A stretch of DNA of 64,000 nt from Candidatus Nanoarchaeia archaeon (GTDB lineage Archaea > Nanobdellota > Nanobdellia > Pacearchaeales > GW2011-AR1), in contig JAQTST010000001.1 in the NCBI GenBank assembly GCA_028711165.1, positions 478,558-542,557 of the forward strand, given 5' to 3'. The position numbers and the translations under genes were made by a program. The notes under the pieces are model-generated. The model was not told where the DNA came from and searched no databases. It worked only from the letters and a program-made list of their open reading frames with translations. Shown here piece after piece: positions 41,549 to 52,226 of this stretch. How positions within the stretch are numbered: the stretch's first letter is position 1; the number at the start of each line of letters is the position of its first letter.

Positions 41549-42712
41549 ATGAAAATAAAGAGCGTGTCGGCGAAAAGTATTTTGGATTCGCGAGGGGAAA
41601 AAACCATTCTTGTAACAATTAAAACAAATGTCGGGGAGTTTTCTGCGTCGTCACCGTCGGGAAAATCAACAGGAAAATTTGAAGCCAAGCCCTACAAAAA
41701 AAATATTGAGGGAGACATAGAAAAAATAGAACAGCTCAGCGATTATTTTTCTGATGAAATTGAAGAATTTGATGATCTGAGAAAAGTTGATGATATCGTC
41801 GACAAACACCTCGGAGCGAATACAATTTTCGCGATGGAGTCTGCAATTCTGAAAGCACTGGCAGAAGAAGACGGAAAAGAAATTTGGGAATTAATTGATT
41901 CTAAAATTGCAAATGCGGGTGGGAGATTTCCGCGCCTTGTTGGAAATTGTGTTGGCGGGGGGAAACATTCTATTCTCGAAAGAAAACCAGATTTTCAGGA
42001 ATTTGAACTTATTCCCGACGGCAAAACAGTTGGAGAATGTGCGAAGATAAATAACAAAGCAAAAAAAGAAACAAAGGAAATGCTGGGGAAAGTAGACAAA
42101 AAATTCAGCGGGAAGAAAAACGACGAGGATGCGTGGGCGGTTTCGCTGAATGAAAAAGAAGTTCTGGAAGTTCTGAAAAAAACAAAGATTCCTCTTGGAG
42201 TTGACATCGCAGCGTCGGGGTTTTACAAAAGATGGCATTACTATTATGAAAATCCAAAATTAAAACGAAGCAAAGCAGAACAGCTTGATTACATCAGCAA
42301 CCTGATAAGAAATTTTGATTTGTATTATGTTGAAGACCCGTTTGAGGAAGATGATTTTGAAAATTTTGCTGAACTCCACGCGAGATTTCCTGACATATTA
42401 ATTGTCGGTGATGATTTGACGACGACAAATCCTGAGAGACTGAAAAAAGCAATCAAGATGAAAAGCATAAACGCGATAATTGTAAAACCAAATCAGATTG
42501 GCTCTTTAATGAAAGTGAAGGAAGTCTGTGAGCTCGCGAAAAAGAATAATATCAAAATTGTTTTCTCTCACCGAAGCGGGGAAACTGAAGAAAGTATTCT
42601 TGCAGATTTGGCTTTCGGATTTCAGGCAGATTTTTTGAAATGCGGGATTACAGGCAGTGAACGAGAAGTAAAAATAAACCGACTGATTGAGATTGAAAAA
42701 GAAATAAAATAG
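41549..42712 (+). CDS. eno: Enolase
   Basis: A 387-aa enolase from MKIKSVSAKSILDSRGE. The ORF track starts six codons earlier (MIHFLC); 41549 is chosen because conserved enolase sequence begins there. SPSGKSTGKFEA (substrate loop), GVDIAAS, YVEDPFEEDD and VGDDLTTTN supply metal ligands. IIVKPNQIGS holds the catalytic lysine and FSHRSGETEES the phosphate-binding serine/arginine. It interconverts 2-phosphoglycerate and phosphoenolpyruvate. It is somewhat shorter than typical (about 420–430 aa). Confidence 0.93.
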   Translation: MKIKSVSAKSILDSRGEKTILVTIKTNVGEFSASSPSGKSTGKFEAKPYKKNIEGDIEKIEQLSDYFSDEIEEFDDLRKVDDIVDKHLGANTIFAMESAILKALAEEDGKEIWELIDSKIANAGGRFPRLVGNCVGGGKHSILERKPDFQEFELIPDGKTVGECAKINNKAKKETKEMLGKVDKKFSGKKNDEDAWAVSLNEKEVLEVLKKTKIPLGVDIAASGFYKRWHYYYENPKLKRSKAEQLDYISNLIRNFDLYYVEDPFEEDDFENFAELHARFPDILIVGDDLTTTNPERLKKAIKMKSINAIIVKPNQIGSLMKVKEVCELAKKNNIKIVFSHRSGETEESILADLAFGFQADFLKCGITGSEREVKINRLIEIEKEIK

Positions 42713-42741
42713 TTTATAAACCATATAATTCTCGGAAGAAA

Positions 42742-42921
42742 ATGAATAAGCTATGTGAAAAACTTGGGCATGTTTCTACAGGCGGGGTTGTGACGGTAGA
42801 TAGCAGCAATAACAGATTGTATGTTTATGATTTCTGTAAAAAATGCAGCAATCATTATAGGAGAGAACCGACTAAAGAAGAGTTCGAAAATTATAAATCA
42901 CTGCTGAACAAATCGAACTAA
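42742..42921 (+). CDS. Small four-Cys protein between enolase and uS2
   Basis: A 59-aa frame below the ORF-track cutoff: MNKLCEKLGHVSTGGVV..., with FCKKCSNHYRREP. Cys5, His10 and the CxxC pair plus a His could form a zinc finger-like site. A TATA-like tttataaacc lies about 25 nt upstream. The frame fills the gap between two conserved genes. Function unknown. Confidence 0.5.
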   Translation: MNKLCEKLGHVSTGGVVTVDSSNNRLYVYDFCKKCSNHYRREPTKEEFENYKSLLNKSN

Positions 42922-42954
42922 ACCTTTAAAAATATACTTTTTCTCTGAAATATT

Positions 42955-43881
42955 ATGGCTGGAAAAAAGAAATCAGAAACCGAAGAAACAGAAGAAGAAA
43001 TACTCGAAGATATTGAAGAAAGTGGAGTTCCTGAAAAAATTGCGAAGGAAGAAGAGAAGCTTGATGAAAAGGCAGAAGAAGAATTTGAAAAGAAAGCTGA
43101 AGCTGAATCTACTACTGAAGAAAAAGAACTTGAAGAGAAAAAGAAAAAACTTCTTGAAAAAGTTAAAAAATTAAAAGAAAAGATTTCTGAGGAGGAAGTT
43201 AGCACAGAAGAACTTAAGGAAAAAGTTAAAGTCAAAAAAAGAACTGACATGCTTGTTCCGCTCGAGGAATATGTCAAAGCAGGAATTTACCTTGGAACCA
43301 GAGTTGTTACTCCGAGCATGAAGCCGTTCGTTTACAGAAGAAGAGCTGACGGGCTTGCTATCTTCAACACAGATATTATCGACGAGAAATTGAAAGAAGG
43401 AATTGAATATCTTGCAAATTTTGCTCCTGAAGATATTATTCTTGTATGCAGAAGACAATCTGGCTGGAAGACTGCACAGATGTTTTCAAAACTTACCGGA
43501 ATAAAAGTTTTCACAAAAAAATATCCTGCCGGAATTTTGACAAACACAAGACTTCCTGATTTTTTCGAGAACGAGCTTACAATTGTCTGCGACTCGTGGC
43601 TTGACAAAAACGCACTCAATGACACATTGAATGTTCATAAAAAAGTTTTGATGATTTGCGACACAAACAATTTCGCAAGAGGCGCTGACAAAATAGTTAT
43701 CGGAAACAACAAAAGTCCAAAAAGTCTGGGATTGATTTTCTATCTTCTTGCAAGAGGTTACTGCAAAGCCAGAGGAATTGAAGCAGACATTCCTGATATG
43801 GAATGGTGGACAAGCGAGGAAGAAATTAAAGAATCTACTGAAGAAAAATTAGAAAGAGTTGAAGCAGAGTTTGGTGTTTAA
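42955..43881 (+). CDS. rpsB: Ribosomal protein uS2 with long charged N-terminal extension
   Basis: Residues from about 97 to 295 are a complete archaeal uS2 (LVPLEEYVKAGIYLGTRVVTPSMKPFVY; DIILVCRRQSGWKTAQMFSKLTG; FFENELTIVCDSW; ARGYCKARGI). Residues 1–95 form a Glu/Lys-rich helix, probably coiled coil, that ordinary uS2 (about 200–230 aa) lacks. The protein binds the 30S body near the anti-SD region. A charged tail of this size may contact other ribosomal or membrane factors; this is inference. Confidence 0.94.
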   Translation: MAGKKKSETEETEEEILEDIEESGVPEKIAKEEEKLDEKAEEEFEKKAEAESTTEEKELEEKKKKLLEKVKKLKEKISEEEVSTEELKEKVKVKKRTDMLVPLEEYVKAGIYLGTRVVTPSMKPFVYRRRADGLAIFNTDIIDEKLKEGIEYLANFAPEDIILVCRRQSGWKTAQMFSKLTGIKVFTKKYPAGILTNTRLPDFFENELTIVCDSWLDKNALNDTLNVHKKVLMICDTNNFARGADKIVIGNNKSPKSLGLIFYLLARGYCKARGIEADIPDMEWWTSEEEIKESTEEKLERVEAEFGV

Positions 43882-43885
43882 GCGC

Positions 43886-43940
43886 AGACACCTAATCGGT
43901 TTCTTTCGCTTAATCTTCCCTTTAAATTTGGGTCACGCCT
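43886..43940 (-). repeat. Dispersed repeat, copy C (downstream of rpsB)
   Basis: Read on the minus strand: aggcgtgacccaaatttaaa, gggaagattaagcgaaagaa, accgattaggtgtct. It is nearly identical to copy D (about 49 of 55 positions by eye). It lies between the convergent rpsB and zinc-ribbon genes and follows the zinc-ribbon stop on the same strand. Confidence 0.75.
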
Positions 43941-43959
43941 GATAATTAAAAAATAAAAA

Positions 43960-44181
43960 TTATTTCTTCTGTGGCCTCTCAACTTTTGCTCCGCACTCGT
44001 CGCAGAATTTCTGAGAATCATCCATTATTTTCCCGCAGTGGTGGCATTTGACAACTACCTGTTTAGTTTCTATAACTGGTTTGTAGCCCGGGCGTCCTGA
44101 AAGCAATTTTCCCAATGCATTTGAAAAAGAAGCTTCTTTCTGAATCTCATTCATTCTTTGCTGTAAAGAATTTGCATCCAT
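43960..44181 (-). CDS. Small zinc-ribbon protein
   Basis: A 73-aa protein: a helical N-terminus (MDANSLQQRMNEIQKEASFSNALGKLL) and a C-terminal zinc ribbon, KCHHCGKIMDDSQKFCDECGAKV (two CxxC knuckles). The ORF track starts at a TTG (44196); I chose the ATG at 44181, which has a perfect ggaggt Shine-Dalgarno sequence 7 nt upstream, unusual for this window. Partner unknown. Confidence 0.7.
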   Translation of the reverse strand: MDANSLQQRMNEIQKEASFSNALGKLLSGRPGYKPVIETKQVVVKCHHCGKIMDDSQKFCDECGAKVERPQKK

Positions 44182-44234
44182 CTTTTTTACCTCCAATAAT
44201 GATAATAAAAAATTTTAATTTTTAAATCTTATTG

Positions 44235-45296
44235 TTAAAAAGTATCTAATCTTTTTTTAGAATCTAATCTTAATAAATACCTGAAACTAACTCCTCTTTC
44301 AGGATGAACTCCAAACATTAATTGGGTTGGTCTTGTTGAAGCCTGGAGTTTTTTTGCAGCAAAATGATTACCTGAACTAAAACTTCCGTTGCAGAATCTT
44401 TCCCCGACAGCAGCATCCCACTGGAAAGGAACATGCAAATGTCCGACACATAAATAATCATAAGTTTTGTCTATGCTTTGCATTAATTTCATCTCTTTCC
44501 CGTCGTATCTTTCAAGTCCGTACCAAGGAATTTGCATATATCGTTGAATGTCGTCTCCATGCGTAATATAAAATTTCCATCCGCTTACTTCTTCAATGTT
44601 AAACCAAGTTTTTGGAACATGGAAAGTTATATTTTTGTGTCCCTTAAATTTTTCTTGTATTGTTTTGTAGATAAGATAATCCCAGTTAACATAAAATTTA
44701 TTTGAATCTTTTTTCTCGTCAACTCTTCCGTGATTACCTGCAACGCAGGAGACATGGATTTTTTGGTAATGGTTTTCAAGACTATGCAGGAAATTCGATA
44801 TAGATTCTGCTCCAGTAAAAAACTGGTCAACAACATTGCTGTCAACTCTTGCAGATTGCCCTCGAAATATCTTTTCTCCGTCGACAATATCTCCAAGCAT
44901 GAAAATGTTTAATTTATTTATCGGTGTGTCTTTTCTATGTCTCTCTGTTATTCCAATAACTCCATCATAAAGAAGATTTAATCTTTTTCTGAAGATATCA
45001 GAATTATATTCACCGAAAGGAGTTTCTTCATAGTCTATTTTTTCTCCGATTTGGCAATCTGAAAACAGCAACACTAACTCCTGTCCAGAATGCTGTGAAT
45101 AATTTATTTTTTTAGGAACATATGGTTTTTCTGGTTTTAGTCTTATTAAAGAATCCTTAAACTGTGCAATTAATTTCTCTTCATCAAGTCTTTTTCCCTT
45201 AAGGGATTTATTTTCTCTTTGGAGATAACTGAGTTCGTGTTCTAATTTGGATATGTCTTGTTTTAGTTCCTTTTCTTTATCCTCTTTTTTTGCCAT
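44235..45296 (-). CDS. Calcineurin-like metallophosphoesterase with N-terminal coiled coil
   Basis: After a 45-residue charged coiled coil (KEDKEKELKQDISKLEHELSYLQRE), the protein (353 aa) has the phosphoesterase motifs LLFSDCQIGE, MLGDIVDGEKIF, VAGNHGRVDE, YITHGDD and CVGHLHVPFQ, giving a full set of two-metal ligands (DxC variant of the usual DxH in the first motif). The DxH to DxC change is notable. Substrate is unknown; related proteins occur in phages and some DNA-repair contexts. Confidence 0.8.
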   Translation of the reverse strand: MAKKEDKEKELKQDISKLEHELSYLQRENKSLKGKRLDEEKLIAQFKDSLIRLKPEKPYVPKKINYSQHSGQELVLLFSDCQIGEKIDYEETPFGEYNSDIFRKRLNLLYDGVIGITERHRKDTPINKLNIFMLGDIVDGEKIFRGQSARVDSNVVDQFFTGAESISNFLHSLENHYQKIHVSCVAGNHGRVDEKKDSNKFYVNWDYLIYKTIQEKFKGHKNITFHVPKTWFNIEEVSGWKFYITHGDDIQRYMQIPWYGLERYDGKEMKLMQSIDKTYDYLCVGHLHVPFQWDAAVGERFCNGSFSSGNHFAAKKLQASTRPTQLMFGVHPERGVSFRYLLRLDSKKRLDTF

Positions 45297-45360
45297 CCAA
45301 CGTTCTAAGAAAAAATTCGTATAAAAAGATTATTGATGTATATTATAGTCAATTGTATAA

Positions 45361-45876
45361 CTAATCGATTTTAAAAAATAACCATCCATTCTTCTTTCCG
45401 CCGTAGGAAGTTTTGATTAACGCGTATTTTCCTTTCAGCTTTTTTCCGTGAATGTCGACGATAATCTTGGTAGGATTTTTTTCAATCAGATTATATTTTC
45501 CGCTGTCCCAGATTAAAACTTTCCCTGCTCCGTAATTTCCTTCAGGGATTGTTCCGTGGAATTTTGCATAAGCAAGCGGGTGGTCCTCGACGTTAATTGC
45601 AAGTCGTTTTGTTCCTTTTGCAGTAGGTGGTGATTTTGGAACTGCCCAAGATTTCAGAACGCCGTTCATTTCAAGACGCAAATCCCAATGCAAATGCGAC
45701 GCGTGATGCTCGTGAATTAAATAAATTAATTTTTTTCCAGGAGATTTTTTTATCGACGCTGCGAGGACACCTAATCGGTTTCCTTCGCTTAATCTTCCCC
45801 TTGAATTTGTGGTCACGCCTGGTGGCTCTTTGCTCGACGACAAATTCCTCTTTTTTTTGTATTCTCCGAGGGACAT
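45361..45876 (-). CDS. LigD-type 3'-phosphoesterase domain protein
   Basis: A stand-alone PE domain (171 aa): YLIHEHHASHLHWDLRLEMNGVLKSWAVPK is the family signature (read in parts), followed by YAKFHGTIPEGNYGAGKVLIWDSGKY. Such enzymes clean 3' ends for DNA or RNA ligation. Residues about 20–37 (GVTTNSRGRLSEGNRLGV) are not part of the normal domain: they are encoded by repeat copy D, inserted in frame between the usual EPPG start and the core. No LigD ligase or polymerase partner is nearby. Confidence 0.88.
   Translation of the reverse strand: MSLGEYKKKRNLSSSKEPPGVTTNSRGRLSEGNRLGVLAASIKKSPGKKLIYLIHEHHASHLHWDLRLEMNGVLKSWAVPKSPPTAKGTKRLAINVEDHPLAYAKFHGTIPEGNYGAGKVLIWDSGKYNLIEKNPTKIIVDIHGKKLKGKYALIKTSYGGKKNGWLFFKID
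45765..45820 (-). repeat. Dispersed repeat, copy D, inside the LigD-type gene
   Basis: Minus-strand sequence aggcgtgaccacaaattcaa, ggggaagattaagcgaagga, aaccgattaggtgtcc closely matches copy C. Here it is read as protein with no stop codon, whereas the same frame of copy C contains stops. It sits in the N-terminal linker of the 3'-phosphoesterase gene. Confidence 0.8.
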
Positions 45877-45954
45877 AATTAATTTAAGAAACTAAAGATT
45901 AAATATATTTTGAAATGCAGAAATTGATTTAAATGAAAAGAGATTTAGAGATGA

Positions 45955-46233
45955 ATGAAAAAAGAGACTCATATCTACGCATTTGATATGCCTAATGGAA
46001 TGACTTATATTGCTGAGATTAGAGACGAAAAACATTTAGAAAATGTTGTTATTAATTCTACAAATGAATTAGTGCAGAAACAAAATGAATGTAAAGAAGG
46101 TTATATAGGGGCTATAAAAATAGTGTATGAAAAAGCAAGAGAAAAAATAAAAAAAATTCCTTTTAACCGAAAAGATAAAATTGCAGAATATGATATAATC
46201 TTTAACAAAAATATTTTAACCTATTTAGATTAA
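45955..46233 (+). CDS. Small unknown protein upstream of the rRNA operon
   Basis: A 92-aa soluble protein (KKETHIYAFDMPNGMTYIAEIRDE...) of mixed strand and helix. No known domain. It is divergent from the LigD-type gene, with a promoter-like A/T-rich stretch between, and is followed by the rRNA promoter. Codon use is A/T-rich as in the window's other small genes. Confidence 0.5.
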   Translation: MKKETHIYAFDMPNGMTYIAEIRDEKHLENVVINSTNELVQKQNECKEGYIGAIKIVYEKAREKIKKIPFNRKDKIAEYDIIFNKNILTYLD

Positions 46234-46255
46234 TCTCCGTCGGTAATTTATTTCT

Positions 46256-46273
46256 CAGAAACATTTATAAATC
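46256..46273 (+). promoter_or_regulatory. rRNA operon promoter (BRE/TATA)
   Basis: cagaaacatttataaatc is a purine-rich BRE followed by a consensus TATA box (atttataaat, 46263–46272). The predicted start near 46298 gives a pre-16S leader of about 245 nt. The same string aaacatttata recurs upstream of 51483. Confidence 0.65.
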
Positions 46274-46542
46274 TCTTTTTTGTGAACAACTTATAATTAG
46301 AATGAGTACTTTAAGATATGCACATTGTAACATTAAAGTATGATGTATGTAGAAGTAGTCATTTTAGTTGTAGTTCTGATAATTGATAGTCAAAGCCAAT
46401 AAAAGGATTAGGAATTTGTGTGAAGTGTTTTCTTTCTTACATAAGAAAATGCGTAATAATATTTGTTAATTTATCGACGGTGGGTTTCTTTTTTAGAAAA
46501 AAGAAACTACAGTGGTAGAAAAAACTAATAGAGTTATTTAAA
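46274..46542 (+). other. rRNA leader (no protein gene), holding the 5' arm of the 16S processing stem
   Basis: The stretch has no credible reading frame. It holds the 5' arm of the 16S processing stem (46345–46395) and a hairpin with a T-rich stem (gtttcttttt/aaaaagaaac, 46484–46507) about 35 nt before mature 16S. About 150 nt separate the processing stem arm from the 16S 5' end, longer than in many archaea. Confidence 0.6.
46345..46395 (+). other. 16S processing stem, 5' arm
   Basis: gtatgtagaag followed by tcattttagttgtag and later caaag pairs with 47981–48025 downstream of 16S (ctttg, ataactaaatga, cttctacatac). The outer 11 bp are perfect. Archaeal pre-16S is cut from such a stem by the splicing endonuclease at bulge-helix-bulge motifs. 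Confidence 0.65.
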
Positions 46543-47970
46543 TCCAGTTGATCCTGCTGGCGGCTGCGGCTCTCTGGTTCACACTTAGACATGCAAGTCT
46601 TTCGAGAGAAGGCGAACTGCTCAGTAACACGTAGCTAACCTGCCCTTAAGTCAAGGATAACCTCGGGAAACTGAGGATAATACTTGATAGGAAATATACC
46701 CTGGAAAGATTTATTTCCAAAACTCGAGCTTAAGGATGGGGCTGCGGCGGATTAGGTAGTTGGCGGGGTAATAGCCCACCAAGCCTGTGATCCGTAAGGG
46801 CTCTTAGCGGAGAGGCCCTGAGAGGGAATCTGAGACACTATTCCCAGCCCTACGGGGTGCAGCAGGTAGGAATCTTTTGCAATGCGCGCAAGCGTGACAA
46901 AGCGAGCCAGAGTGCTTTTCAATGAAAAGCTTTTGCCAAATGTAAAAAGTTTGGCGAATAAGGACTGGGTAAGACGAGTGCCAGCCGCCGCGGTAATCCT
47001 CGCGGTCCAAGTCGCAGCCATCATTATTGGGTCTAAAACATCCGTAGCTTGTTTGATAAGTTCCTTGTGAAATCCTGTCTCTTAAGGGCAGGGCGTGCGG
47101 GGAATACTGTTAAGCTAGAGACTGGAAGACGCAAGAAGTATGTTCAAAGTAACGGTAAAATGTGTTAATCTTGAGCAGACTCACAACAGCGAAGGCATCT
47201 TGCGAGGACAGTTCTGACAGTTAAGGATGAAGGCTAGGGGCGCAAAAAGGATTAGATACCCTTGTAGTCCTAGCAGTAAACACTGCGCACTAAACATTAG
47301 TACCTCTTCGGGAGGTATTGGTGCTGAAGGGAAGCCGAAGAGTGCGCTACCTGGGAAGTATAGCCGCAAGGCCGAAACTTAAAGGAATTGGCGGGGAGAC
47401 ACTACAACAGGTGACGCGTGCGGTTCAATTAGATTCTACACCGTGAACCTCACCAGGACCGACAGCAGAATGAAGGTCAGTCTGAAGGGCTTACCTGACA
47501 CGCTGAGAGGAGTTGCATGGCCGACGTCAGCCTGTGCTGTGAAGTGACCTGTTAAATCAGGTAACAGGCAAGACCCACATACATATTTACTTTGTACTAT
47601 ATGTAGATTGCTTTGGTAACAAAGATGAAAGTGTGGGCTACGTTAGGTGAGTACAGCCTGAATGCCCTGGGCGACACGCGCGCGTCAATGGTGAATACAG
47701 TGAGATGCAACACCGAAAGGTGAAGCTAATCCCATAAAGTTCATCTCAGTCCAGATTGAAGTTTGAAACCCAACTTCATGACGATGGAATCTGTAGTAAT
47801 CGTTTGTTAGCAGCGAACGGTGAATATGTCCCTGTCTCTTGCACACACTGCCCGTCAAACCAACCGAGTTTATTCATGATGAAACTTTTCGAAGGAGAAT
47901 CTTGGGTAGACAAGGTAGGTTAAGTCGTCACAAGGTATCTGTAGGGGAACCTGCAGATGGATCACCTCCT
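46543..47970 (+). rRNA. 16S ribosomal RNA
   Basis: Begins near tccagttgatcctgctgg and ends with ggatcacctcct, which contains the anti-Shine-Dalgarno CCUCC. Universal segments are present: gtgccagccgccgcggtaa (515 region, at about 46978), attagataccc (about 47252), and the aaacttaaaggaattggcggg region with archaeal bases. Length of about 1428 nt is on the short side for archaea and fits DPANN. No intron seen. Confidence 0.97.
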
Positions 47971-47980
47971 ATTTTATTTT

Positions 47981-48025
47981 CTTTGATAATCTTTTGAATT
48001 ATAACTAAATGATTCTTCTACATAC
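47981..48025 (+). other. 16S processing stem, 3' arm
   Basis: ctttgataat through cttctacatac is complementary to 46345–46395, with an 11-bp perfect outer segment. It starts 10 nt after the 16S 3' end. Confidence 0.65.
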
Positions 48026-48121
48026 TATTCTATTTATATTTCATCGTCGGTGAAATTATAAAATCACCAAGAAAAAATAAATAGAAAATATTAAAAACGA
48101 TTATGGGCTCCAAATAATTAA

Positions 48122-48192
48122 GGGCTCGTAGTCCAACGGCAGAACACCTGTCTTGCACACAGGAGTTCCGGGTTCAATTCCCGGCGAGTCCA
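48122..48192 (+). tRNA. tRNA-Ala (TGC)
   Basis: Folds as a full cloverleaf in the 16S–23S spacer: acceptor GGGCTCG/CGAGTCC with discriminator A, anticodon stem CCTGT/ACAGG around loop cttgcac (anticodon TGC), and a T-arm with ggttcaattcc. No CCA is encoded and there is no intron. Alanine tRNA in this spacer is standard for euryarchaeal-type rRNA operons. Confidence 0.96.
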
Positions 48193-48243
48193 TTTGTTCT
48201 GTTGTAAAATAAATCACACATCATATTCATTGTAAAAAGAACT

Positions 48244-48292
48244 AATCGTTCTTCTTACGACATCTCCCTTGAGATTGCCTCAGGGGTGATAA
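48244..48292 (-). repeat. Possible degenerate copy E of the dispersed repeat
   Basis: On the plus strand ctaatcgttcttcttacgac, then tctcccttgagatt and tcaggggtgataat, aligns with the same ordered blocks of copies B and C (ctaatcg, ctt..cg, tccctttaaatt, tca....tgataat). Similarity is clearly weaker than among A–D, so this may be chance. Confidence 0.3.
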
Positions 48293-48392
48293 TGAACTTC
48301 AGAGATGAAGTAAAAAATCACGACGACAAAGTCGTCACCATCGTCGGTGAGAGAACAAAATCTCTTATCGCTTTGAGAGTTTATACTCAATG

Positions 48393-48411
48393 AAATAAGC
48401 ACTGGAAGTAT
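48393..48411 (+). other. 23S processing stem, 5' arm
   Basis: aaataagcactggaagtat is perfectly complementary to 51312–51330 over 19 bp. A further ctcaa/ttgag pairing (48386–48390 with 51336–51340) extends the stem beyond an internal loop. The stem brackets mature 23S. Confidence 0.85.
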
Positions 48412-48454
48412 TCCCACTTAATTAGAAATTTAATAATTTCGCAATTAGTAATTA

Positions 48455-51289
<2,835 letters not shown>

Positions 51290-51311
51290 AACGCTATCTG
51301 AAGATAGCGAG

Positions 51312-51330
51312 ATACTTCCAGTGCTTATTT
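51312..51330 (+). other. 23S processing stem, 3' arm
   Basis: atacttccagtgcttattt is the exact reverse complement of 48393–48411. A short hairpin (gctatctgaagatagc, about 51292–51307) sits just inside it. Confidence 0.85.
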
Positions 51331-51410
51331 TTTTGTTGAGTTTTAAAATAAAAATATTATAATCAGTTCCTAACTCATATTTAACATAGTTATCGTCGTA
51401 TATTTATTAT

Positions 51411-51436
51411 GGGTTTTAATAAAATAAAACCCTCTA
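51411..51436 (+). terminator. Hairpin at the end of the rRNA transcription unit
   Basis: gggtttta and taaaaccc form a perfect 8-bp stem with a 6-nt A-rich loop, followed by a short C/T stretch. It lies about 80 nt after the 23S processing stem and just before the next promoter. No 5S gene is found between. Archaeal termination usually needs U-tracts rather than hairpins, so this could be a spacer hairpin instead. Confidence 0.35.
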
Positions 51437-51445
51437 GGAGCGAAA

Positions 51446-51464
51446 CCGAAACATTTATATAAGA
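51446..51464 (+). promoter_or_regulatory. Promoter of the DUF5343 gene
   Basis: ccgaaacatttatataaga combines a BRE-like purine run and a TATA box about 25 nt before the ATG at 51483. It shares aaacatttata with the rRNA promoter. Confidence 0.55.
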
Positions 51465-51482
51465 GGTTCAGTTAAGATTTTA

Positions 51483-52199
51483 ATGGAAGAAGAAAAATCA
51501 ACAAACCCACCCTATTTGGTTGCAAAACCTTGGATTCTAAAAGCATTTGAAAAGTTTGGAAAAACAAGATTAGATAAAATAAAAAGAGAAACAATAAGAA
51601 ATTTTAATATAACTTCGCCAGGAAATGAATCTAAATTAATTAATGCTATAAAATTTCTTGGGATAATCAATGATGATGGAGAAATCAATCAAGAGAAATA
51701 TAAGATATTTTCATATTCTGAAGAAAAGAAAAAAGAAGAATTGAAAAAAATTATTGAAGAATCCTACAAAAATTTATTTAATGATGTAGATATCCAGAAA
51801 ATGAATTTTGATGATTTAAAAGATTATTTCACACATAAATATAATTTCAGTGGAGTTCAAGCAGAAAGAGCATCTTTAATTTTTATCTTTCTTTGTGATT
51901 TATCTGGAATTAATCTTCCTACGGAATTGCAAGAAAAAAATAAAGAAGTTAAAATAAAAGAGAGACATTCTAAAAATATTCCTACAACTTTAAAGTCAAA
52001 AAAAAGAGAAGAGATAATAAATATCAATCAAGACTTGGAATCTGGAGAGATTAAAGATAATATTATAAGGATTATTGTTCGGGGGAAAGCTACCACCGTA
52101 TTTGAAGCAAAAACCAAAAAGCAATTAGATAAAATAACCAAAGAAGAATTACCTTCCTTATTATCTTTTAATAAAAACTATTTACCCGACGACGAATAA
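51483..52199 (+). CDS. DUF5343-like protein
   Basis: The 238-aa protein begins with a DNA-binding-like helical domain: YLVAKPWILKAFEKFGKTRL, IRNFNITSPGNESKLINAIKFLGIINDDGE, then KKIIEESYKNLFND and KYNFSGVQAERASLIFIFLCDLSGI. This order matches DUF5343, a winged-helix-like family often found near mobile or defence genes. The C-terminal 60 residues are charged and add a small strand-rich segment. Function unknown. It is the first gene of an accessory-looking region. Confidence 0.7.
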   Translation: MEEEKSTNPPYLVAKPWILKAFEKFGKTRLDKIKRETIRNFNITSPGNESKLINAIKFLGIINDDGEINQEKYKIFSYSEEKKKEELKKIIEESYKNLFNDVDIQKMNFDDLKDYFTHKYNFSGVQAERASLIFIFLCDLSGINLPTELQEKNKEVKIKERHSKNIPTTLKSKKREEIININQDLESGEIKDNIIRIIVRGKATTVFEAKTKKQLDKITKEELPSLLSFNKNYLPDDE

Positions 52200-52226
52200 A
52201 GAAATTTTATAAAAGAGATTGATAAA

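Larger units (their letters stand above)
48193..48454 (+). other. Spacer between tRNA-Ala and 23S rRNA (no protein gene)
   Basis: No reading frame is credible here. The region holds a possible degenerate repeat copy (48244–48292), a small hairpin around cgacgacaaagtcgtc, two CGTCG-containing segments, and the 5' arm of the 23S processing stem (48393–48411). Confidence 0.55.

Noticed and set aside
46752-47369. ORFs on both strands inside 16S rRNA
   Set aside because: They lie within conserved 16S rRNA sequence and have no start signals or protein-like composition.
51290-51482. 5S rRNA gene downstream of 23S
   Set aside because: No 5S-like sequence was found here or elsewhere in the window; 5S is probably unlinked.
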